Shown here: piece by piece, positions 6,425-11,769 of the stretch
Layout: every line of letters begins with the position of its first letter
How positions within the stretch are numbered: the stretch's first letter is position 1
NCBI GenBank assembly: GCA_903879825.1
Contig: CAIRND010000069.1
Location: 1-11,769, forward strand
DNA: 11,769 nucleotides
Source: an uncultured Geobacteraceae bacterium
GTDB taxonomy: Bacteria; Desulfobacterota; Desulfuromonadia; Geobacterales; Pseudopelobacteraceae
Direction: 5' to 3'
The notes under the pieces: model-generated
Database searches by the model: none
What the model was told of the DNA's origin: nothing
Seen by the model: only the letters and a program-made list of their open reading frames with translations
Program-made: the position numbers and the translations under genes

Positions 6425-6604
6425 TCAGGCGCACTCTTCTTGCCAGATGCATTCGTGCAGACCGCACTTTAACGTCGAGTTGCAGTAAAAGCACCGTTGT
6501 TCCCCTTCAGACAGCCATAGGTCTCGTTCATATCCGCACCATTTTGAATGTTCTCTTTTATTGGTATTTTGGCGGGCTAATGCGTACGTTTCGTTATTTT
6601 TCAT
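6425..6604 (-). CDS. Small cysteine-rich protein (59 aa), possible zinc ribbon
   Basis: I do not recognise the family. The 59-residue protein has a hydrophilic first half (MKNNETYALARQNTNKREHS) and a compact cysteine-rich second half: C23, then C38-F-Y-C41, C47, H50, C52 and C58. The CxxC followed by further Cys/His residues suggests a small metal-binding knuckle. The ATG at 6604 has GGAG 8 bases upstream (6616-6613); a GTG six codons earlier would overlap that site. The start overlaps the last codons and stop of the GH13 gene by 11 bases (ATGAAAAATAA), so translation is probably coupled to the GH13 protein. A role in redox or metal sensing for the glucan operon is possible, but nothing in the sequence proves it. 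Confidence 0.6.
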   Translation of the reverse strand: MKNNETYALARQNTNKREHSKWCGYERDLWLSEGEQRCFYCNSTLKCGLHECIWQEECA

Positions 6605-9600
6605 CAGTTTGTCTCCTTTCACTGCGGGAGGGTATCATGCGCCGATACAGACCGACACGGTATCCGGCGTGAGCAGCCAGCTCTGTAACGATGTTCAGCT
6701 CATTCTCTGCCTGTGCCATTGCAGCCGAAACGGCAGCGGCGGATGTCGTGATAACGTTCGAGTCAATGAGGCCGGTGAGAGCCACCCACTCCATTAATTC
6801 TTCAAAACGTTCTTTGTTAAACCACTCTGTCCCGCGGCTTTCATGGACATCCAGAAATTCCCGGCAGGCAGGAGCAGATAATATATCCGTCTTCATTTCA
6901 GATGCATTTTCAAGGGACATCAGGGCCAAAAGTAGCAGATTTTTGTTGTGAAAATCAGGCCCGTCCAGCGTGCGGCGCAGGGAGCAATCAAGGCCGCACT
7001 GCTCTAATGCACCGGGATTCATATCGAACATCAACAGCCAGGCCACAAGTATCCTGCTGTTATCCATACAACTGAAACGCTTTGCTATCCGTGCCCGAAA
7101 GTCTTTGGCGTCATGACTGATTGACTTCATGTTCAATAAAGCCGTCAACCGTGTAAACCGAGATTCAATTGCATTGAACTGCTGATCACATCCGGGCAGC
7201 AGCGCCAGACCGGTATTTATTTTGTGTATTTCGAGGCAAAATTTCCGTGCGGTGACCGCTGCGGCAGCTCCATCTATTTTTGAGAGCGGTTCATCGGTCG
7301 GAATCATTGTTATCACCGCCGTAAAGGCATTGTTCAGAGCGGCATAGCATATCTGTTTACGTTCATCCTCCAGGCTTTCAACCCCCCTGCCGCCAAGGGC
7401 CAGACAGAGCTGCCCCCAACTTCCCTCGCTATCGTCTCGAATTTCGCAAAAATCCAGAAACACATAAAACTGGTACTCTTTCAGCTCAACGTACAACCCG
7501 CATTCGTACAGTTCAGTGCCGTTACGCAGGTACGACAATCCCGTGGCATGGTCACGAAAAGCACAATAGACACCCTGTTCACCGCTCAGACCAAGGGCGA
7601 TGCCAAGCGTTGTCCGGCATATCTCCGCTTCGCCAGTACCGTTCTTGACGGAGTAGCCGGAGGATTCCCGAATCCATCCAGCAGCGGTGGAAAAGAAGTT
7701 GTGATACATCACCAGTGACCGATGCCCACCCACGCTATTGGTATAGGCAAAGACGTTCTCGTTGACACAGTCGCAGCCGTAGAAATCATAAAGCATAAAA
7801 TTTTCAGAGCCTGAAAACAGCCAACGACGGCGCAGCAGCGGAAATATCCACATTTCATGGCCAGCCACCAGACCTTCATCAACCTGTTCATCCCAGTAGG
7901 CCCGTTTGTACTCCATGCCGTATTTTTCGTGAAAGCCCTCGATCTGACCGTGACCGAACATCGGCAGCCCCGGCATAGTGGCAAGCAGCACACACGCACC
8001 GAAATATTTCCCCTGTGAACCAAATTGCTCCACGGCGGTCTTCTCATCCGGGTTGTTCATAAAGTTGACAAAGCGTTTGAGAACTTCAGGATTGAACTCA
8101 AGGACATTTTTTATTGTATGACGATATTTGTGGTTCTCCTCCATCTTGAGCATGTTCATAAAGGCGCTGTTATAAACCCGGTGCATCCCCAGCGTCCGCA
8201 CAAAATAGCCCTCCATCATCCAGAACGCCTCAGCCAGCAGCAGTGTACCGGGGGCTTCAACGGCCACGCGGTCCACGACTTCCCGCCAGAACTCAACCGG
8301 AAAGACCGCATCAAACTCTTCTTTGCTCATACCCTGTTCGGCTCGTGAGGGAATGCCGCCCCCCAGACCGCGCAGGGGAAACCAGAGCCGCTGGTAATGT
8401 TTTTTGGCCAGAGTCATGGCGGCATCGAAACGGATGATCGGAAAATTGCGGGCGACATGAAGAATAGTCTGAATGACCGCTTCACGCACTTCCGGGATCA
8501 GATAATTGAGTTGGGCGGTGTCATTCCAGGGGGTGCTGGTGCCGTCGTTGCCGTGATAGATGTAGCGGCTACGGCCGCTGAAACGGTCATAATGCTTGAA
8601 GACCACGGCAGCATCATGTTTACTCCAGTAACCATCCTCGATCTGAAGACAGACGTCGCCATTGTGAGACAGATCTTCACCATTAAACTGATATGCGGGA
8701 AAAGGTGGATAGTCGCGTTGGACAAACCAGTCCGGATGCTGGATTACCCAACGCGAATAAATGCCGGTATGATTCGGGACCATGTCGCTGGCCAGACGGA
8801 TACCGCGCGAGGCGGCTCGCGCCCGCAACTGTGCCACGGCATCCCAGCCACCCAGGTCGCCAGCCACTTCATAATCGTAGAGTGAATAGGCTGAAGCGAT
8901 GGCGTCAGGGTTGCCGCAGATCTGCTTGATCCGCTGCGAAGCGGGTGAACGTTCCCATAAACCGATCAGCCATAAACCGGTAAAACCCCGGGCAGCCAAT
9001 CGGTCAAGCTCTGCATCGGGTATCTGATCGAGGCGGGTGATGGGATAATTATAGCTGCGACTGAGCTGGTCAAGCCAGATGTACACCATCTTGGACATCA
9101 GTACGACATTGGTCATCCAGTCCGCATCCGGTGAAAATCGTTCATATTCAGGATAATCAAACCCGGCAAAAATGGAATCTCCCCTGAAACCTGTCTGCCG
9201 GGAACGCTTGAATTCAAGTACCGGTGGTGGCCCGGGATCGCCGCCCCAGCCACGCTCACGCTCTTCCTCACATAAAATATCAAGAGCAGTCGCCAACTCT
9301 GCACGCAGTTCCGGTGGCAGGACGGCGCTCCAGGTATCACGCACAAAACGGAGCTGATCCGGCAGCGAAGCGGGCGCAGCCTTGATCGGCGCCCGAAGCG
9401 CTTCACCAAGCGGGCATCCCAGCGCAACGATAAACGGGCTTTCAGTAAGTGCGGCACACGTTTTCAGGGCAATTGTTTTATAGGCTGAGGAGTGGGTCAG
9501 CTCCTGATCATCACAAAGTTCGCGAAAGCTCTCAATAGCCGGATTTTCGCTGGCAGTATGCAGCAGCACCATCTCCCGCAGCACCAGGCGGCGCTGCCCG

Positions 9601-10022
9601 CTCCCTCCGCTCACCCATGTGGCGACAGGCATTTCACTGGAAAGCACTTCTGGCGGTGGAAACAAGGTCACGAATTGCTTTATTGATTCCGCAACATCAC
9701 GAGCTGTCGGATCGAATCCACCACGCAGCAGCGCCCGTTCAAGCACACCAACAACCACGTCTTCAGCAAGAATATCGATCATATAACGGTAAATTGTCTG
9801 CAGGAGGGCGAACAAGTTCAGGTGCGAGGCGGATACCGGCGGAGAGGACGCAGGATGACTCTGATTGAGGGACAAAGCGAGGTGGCGATAAAAGAGTACC
9901 GGTGGGAGGCGGCGTTCGTTCATAAGACGCGCCGTTTTTTTCAAACCAAGAGTCTGCCACGCCCGCGCTGAAATCGGGATGATATTTCCGAAGTACGCTG
10001 AGACTCCCCCCCGTTCTGTCAT
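6594..10022 (-). CDS. GH13 alpha-amylase-superfamily protein with large N- and C-terminal extensions
   Basis: A 1142-residue protein with a GH13 (beta/alpha)8 barrel at about 310-740. Region I is DMVPNH (D413-H418); region II is IIRFDAAMTL with the likely nucleophile D533; region III is LLAEAFW with the likely acid/base E598; region IV is NFMNNPDEKTA with the likely transition-state Asp D659, where the usual His before it is Pro. LAEAF and N-x-P-D resemble GlgE (GH13_3, maltosyltransferase), but region I is canonical, so it is not a plain GlgE. Residues 1-300 look largely helical and are not recognised; a beta-rich stretch (about 740-860) is followed by a helical C-terminus. No signal peptide, so it should act on cytoplasmic alpha-glucan. 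Its ATG overlaps the glgC stop (ATGA), with AGGA 7 bases upstream, implying coupled expression. It could hydrolyse, transfer or isomerise alpha-1,4 linkages; which one cannot be read here. Confidence 0.9.
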   Translation of the reverse strand: MTERGGVSAYFGNIIPISARAWQTLGLKKTARLMNERRLPPVLFYRHLALSLNQSHPASSPPVSASHLNLFALLQTIYRYMIDILAEDVVVGVLERALLRGGFDPTARDVAESIKQFVTLFPPPEVLSSEMPVATWVSGGSGQRRLVLREMVLLHTASENPAIESFRELCDDQELTHSSAYKTIALKTCAALTESPFIVALGCPLGEALRAPIKAAPASLPDQLRFVRDTWSAVLPPELRAELATALDILCEEERERGWGGDPGPPPVLEFKRSRQTGFRGDSIFAGFDYPEYERFSPDADWMTNVVLMSKMVYIWLDQLSRSYNYPITRLDQIPDAELDRLAARGFTGLWLIGLWERSPASQRIKQICGNPDAIASAYSLYDYEVAGDLGGWDAVAQLRARAASRGIRLASDMVPNHTGIYSRWVIQHPDWFVQRDYPPFPAYQFNGEDLSHNGDVCLQIEDGYWSKHDAAVVFKHYDRFSGRSRYIYHGNDGTSTPWNDTAQLNYLIPEVREAVIQTILHVARNFPIIRFDAAMTLAKKHYQRLWFPLRGLGGGIPSRAEQGMSKEEFDAVFPVEFWREVVDRVAVEAPGTLLLAEAFWMMEGYFVRTLGMHRVYNSAFMNMLKMEENHKYRHTIKNVLEFNPEVLKRFVNFMNNPDEKTAVEQFGSQGKYFGACVLLATMPGLPMFGHGQIEGFHEKYGMEYKRAYWDEQVDEGLVAGHEMWIFPLLRRRWLFSGSENFMLYDFYGCDCVNENVFAYTNSVGGHRSLVMYHNFFSTAAGWIRESSGYSVKNGTGEAEICRTTLGIALGLSGEQGVYCAFRDHATGLSYLRNGTELYECGLYVELKEYQFYVFLDFCEIRDDSEGSWGQLCLALGGRGVESLEDERKQICYAALNNAFTAVITMIPTDEPLSKIDGAAAAVTARKFCLEIHKINTGLALLPGCDQQFNAIESRFTRLTALLNMKSISHDAKDFRARIAKRFSCMDNSRILVAWLLMFDMNPGALEQCGLDCSLRRTLDGPDFHNKNLLLLALMSLENASEMKTDILSAPACREFLDVHESRGTEWFNKERFEELMEWVALTGLIDSNVITTSAAAVSAAMAQAENELNIVTELAAHAGYRVGLYRRMIPSRSERRQTDEK
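6613..6616 (-). promoter_or_regulatory. Ribosome binding site inside the end of the GH13 gene
   Basis: GGAG on the minus strand lies 8 bases before the ATG at 6604, inside the last codons of the GH13 gene. It supports the internal ATG over the GTG at 6622 as start of the cysteine-rich protein. Confidence 0.5.
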
Positions 10023-11479
10023 GCCTGAATCCTGTCATCATGCTCTGGCACCCGAAATGCGGGAGGATATTTACGCATCAGGTCTCTTGACTGAATTCTG
10101 GTACTAATACTATTCGGCACCAGAGGATGCTCCTGTTCTGCTACCAGATGGAGCACAGGTTTTTTAAAGACATTTTCCGGAGCATTCGGGGCGAGCGTTG
10201 CACGTGGTGAATCCGCTATATATCTGGCGTTATGCGCGTTTTTCTCGGTGCGTGGCACCACGACAAGACCGGATTCTGTTACGGAATACCCATTGTGGCG
10301 ATCCTCCTCAGAATCGTAGCCGATGATTGAGCCGTCCGGAATCACCACGCCCTTGTCGATGATCGCCCGCCTGATCTTGACGTGCCGGCCGATGGTAACG
10401 TTTTCAAAGAGGATTGAATCTTCGACCAAACTGTAACTATTTATTTTGCAGAGTGGACCGACGATGGAGCGCCTGACGGTGCTGCCGCTGGTGATGCAGC
10501 CGCCGCAGACATACGAATCAATATTCTGGCCCCGACGGTCGTCATCATTGAACACCGTCTTGGCCGGAGGCAGATTGCCCTGATTCGTCAGGATCGGCCA
10601 CTTGTAGTTGTAGAGATTCAGGTGCGGTGAGACATTAATCAGATCCATATTGGCTTCGTAGTAGGAGTCGATTGTCCCGGCATCCTTCCAGTAGCCCCGT
10701 TCCTCAGACTTCATGCCGGGGACCATGTTGTCACTGAAATTATACGTACAGACCCGGTCGCCTCTCTCCAGCATCATCGGAATGACATGAGCTCCGAAAT
10801 CCAAATTCTCATGCCTTTTCTTCCCTTCCAGGAGAACTTCGATTAATTTTTTGGTGGAAAAGATGTAATTACCCATGGAGGCATAGCAGGTATTTCGATC
10901 CGCGATTGACTGCGGAACGGCAGGTTTTTCGACAAAGGAAATCACCCGTGAATAGTCATCAACAGAAAATACGCCGTAACGACTGGCCTCCTCGACCGGC
11001 ACCTCTTTGGCGGCTATGGTTATGTCCGCCCGGTTCATACGGTGAGAGTCAATCATCTGGGATACATCCATCTTGTAAATATGATCCCCACCGAATACCG
11101 CGACATAATCGGCATCCGACGATTCAACAAAGCGCAGGTATTGCAGAATAGCGTCAGCGCTTCCCTTAAACCATTCCTCACTTTCGCTGCTGGTTTCAGG
11201 CGAGATAGCCACAATGAACTCGCCCAGACCGGTCCATTTTCCCCATGATTCACGAATATGCCTGTTAAGGGAATACGCCCGATACTGCGTCAATACATAC
11301 ACTTTCCGTATGCCGGAGTTGAACAGATTGGAGAGGACAAAATCGATGATCTTATATTTGCCGCCAAAGGGAACGCTCGATTTAGCCCGGCGCTGTGTCA
11401 AGGGATTGAGCCGTTCTCCTTTCCCTCCTGCCAGAACCATTGCGATGATGTTTCTGCCCACATTATTGTGTGGATACAT
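10019..11479 (-). CDS. glgC: Glucose-1-phosphate adenylyltransferase (ADP-glucose pyrophosphorylase)
   Basis: It makes ADP-glucose from ATP and glucose-1-phosphate, the committed step of bacterial glycogen synthesis. The N-terminal nucleotidyltransferase domain shows MVLAGGKGERLNPLT (14-28), RAKSSVPFGGKYKIIDF (31-47, including the Lys that in E. coli GlgC contributes to activator binding), FGGDHIYKMD (129-138; D132 is the metal-binding Asp), FVEKP (182-186; Lys for glucose-1-phosphate) and YWKDAGTIDSYYEANMDL (263-280). A left-handed beta-helix follows at about 310-410. At 486 residues it is longer than the usual 410-430: residues 411-486 form an extra basic, Pro-rich tail with no recognised motif. 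The ATG has AAGGAGA 7 bases upstream. The stop overlaps the GH13 start. It is 92 bases downstream of the preceding gene, and no terminator with a U run is visible in that gap. Confidence 0.96.
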   Translation of the reverse strand: MYPHNNVGRNIIAMVLAGGKGERLNPLTQRRAKSSVPFGGKYKIIDFVLSNLFNSGIRKVYVLTQYRAYSLNRHIRESWGKWTGLGEFIVAISPETSSESEEWFKGSADAILQYLRFVESSDADYVAVFGGDHIYKMDVSQMIDSHRMNRADITIAAKEVPVEEASRYGVFSVDDYSRVISFVEKPAVPQSIADRNTCYASMGNYIFSTKKLIEVLLEGKKRHENLDFGAHVIPMMLERGDRVCTYNFSDNMVPGMKSEERGYWKDAGTIDSYYEANMDLINVSPHLNLYNYKWPILTNQGNLPPAKTVFNDDDRRGQNIDSYVCGGCITSGSTVRRSIVGPLCKINSYSLVEDSILFENVTIGRHVKIRRAIIDKGVVIPDGSIIGYDSEEDRHNGYSVTESGLVVVPRTEKNAHNARYIADSPRATLAPNAPENVFKKPVLHLVAEQEHPLVPNSISTRIQSRDLMRKYPPAFRVPEHDDRIQA

Positions 11480-11571
11480 ATTTCTTTCTCCTTAATTCTA
11501 CTTTGTCACAGTACCGTCTCAGCACCGAATTCAACCTTTCCCCGCTCCCTTTATGCCCCAGAGGGTACTTG
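11480..11571 (-). promoter_or_regulatory. glgC leader region with ribosome site
   Basis: These 92 bases separate the upstream stop from the glgC ATG. The ribosome site AAGGAGA is at 11493-11487. A TTGAAT and a TACTGT lie 15 bases apart, which is too close and too far from consensus to call a promoter. No GG-N10-GC sigma54 pattern was found. Confidence 0.35.
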
Positions 11572-11614
11572 TCAGGGGAGAGCCTTTAAAGTCCCCCCCT
11601 GATAAGGGGGAGGT
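11572..11614. repeat. G/C-rich palindromic repeat upstream of glgC
   Basis: CCCCCT-GATA-AGGGGG (11595-11610) forms a 6-bp hairpin, and TCAGGGG (11572-11578) can alternatively pair with CCCCTGA (11596-11602), so two structures compete. No U run follows in the minus-strand transcript, so it is not a standard terminator. From memory, very similar CCCCTTATCAGGGG palindromes are scattered through many bacterial genomes and, where they are translated, give a PPPYQGG peptide as here. Confidence 0.5.
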
Positions 11615-11769
11615 AAATCGGCTGTGGGTTGCGACGATTCTTTAAGTAATTTTTCCAGTATTTCCGACTCTTTATCATGCTCTTGTTGTTTAGTTGAATT
11701 AAGTTTTTCCGTCTCTGCCGGAGGCGTGCGCTGGCAGTTCAATTCACGATTTCCCTCCTGATCAAGAGG
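11572..11769 (-). CDS. C-terminal end of an unidentified protein (runs in from the right edge)
   Basis: Read on the minus strand from the window edge, one frame stays open for 65 codons to a TGA at 11574-11572; the other two frames stop within the first dozen codons. The peptide is hydrophilic and rich in Glu, Lys and Gln (TEKLNSTKQQEHDKESEILE), then turns Pro/Gly-rich (DLPPPYQGGTLKALP). A low-complexity charged tail like this gives no clue to function. The last 15 or so residues are encoded by a G/C palindrome, so the natural C-terminus may have been rewritten by a repeat. A start inside the window is also possible (a TTG about 11 bases after AGGAGG near 11742), giving a roughly 56-residue small protein. 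It is in the same orientation as glgC. Confidence 0.4.
   Translation of the reverse strand, partial: PLDQEGNRELNCQRTPPAETEKLNSTKQQEHDKESEILEKLLKESSQPTADLPPPYQGGTLKALP

Noticed and set aside
6417..6430. Small inverted repeat GCCTG-TGGT-CAGGC between the two small genes, as a terminator
   Set aside because: Five base pairs only, no U run, and it overlaps the stop codon of the cysteine-rich gene; too weak to call.
9113..9457. Overlapping minus- and plus-strand frames within the GH13 gene
   Set aside because: Out-of-frame shadows without ribosome sites or recognisable protein features.
6594..10022. Naming the GH13 protein GlgE or TreS
   Set aside because: Regions III and IV resemble GlgE but region I is canonical, and the length and extensions fit neither family; a specific name would overreach.

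Overview
The window is about 11.8 kb of compact, single-direction bacterial DNA: every gene I can support lies on the minus strand, so transcription runs from high to low coordinates. Strong GGAGG-type ribosome sites, roughly 50% G+C by eye, a very large multi-HAMP chemoreceptor and intergenic palindromes built from 8-base units suggest a Desulfuromonadota (Geobacter-like) bacterium. That assignment is an inference from style, not from a marker gene.

Layout in the direction of transcription. (1) 11769-11572: the last 65 codons of an unidentified upstream protein, ending in a G/C palindrome. (2) 11479-10019: glgC, ADP-glucose pyrophosphorylase with a C-terminal tail of about 75 residues. (3) 10022-6594: a 1142-residue GH13 alpha-amylase-superfamily protein joined to glgC by an ATGA stop/start overlap, so the two are probably translationally coupled in an alpha-glucan (glycogen) operon. 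(4) 6604-6425 and 6370-6203: two small proteins, one cysteine-rich and overlapping the GH13 stop, the other unrecognised. (5) 6199-6037: a palindromic intergenic element. (6) 6012-841: a tight trio of secreted lytic transglycosylase, cheW and a 1333-residue methyl-accepting chemotaxis protein with about 18 HAMP domains in a 91-residue alternating repeat. (7) 840-415: a gene-free region holding a second copy of the palindromic element, nested between the arms of a different inverted repeat. (8) 414-1: the start of a metallo-beta-lactamase-fold hydrolase cut by the window edge.

Functionally there are two modules. glgC makes ADP-glucose and the GH13 protein probably rearranges, transfers or hydrolyses alpha-glucan; its active-site motifs mix ordinary GH13 features with GlgE-like ones. 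The chemotaxis module pairs a receptor with its own CheW adaptor and a muramidase that may open the wall for an envelope structure. The most unusual features are the poly-HAMP receptor, the co-varying palindromic elements at 606-766 and 6037-6199, and the atypical GH13 enzyme.
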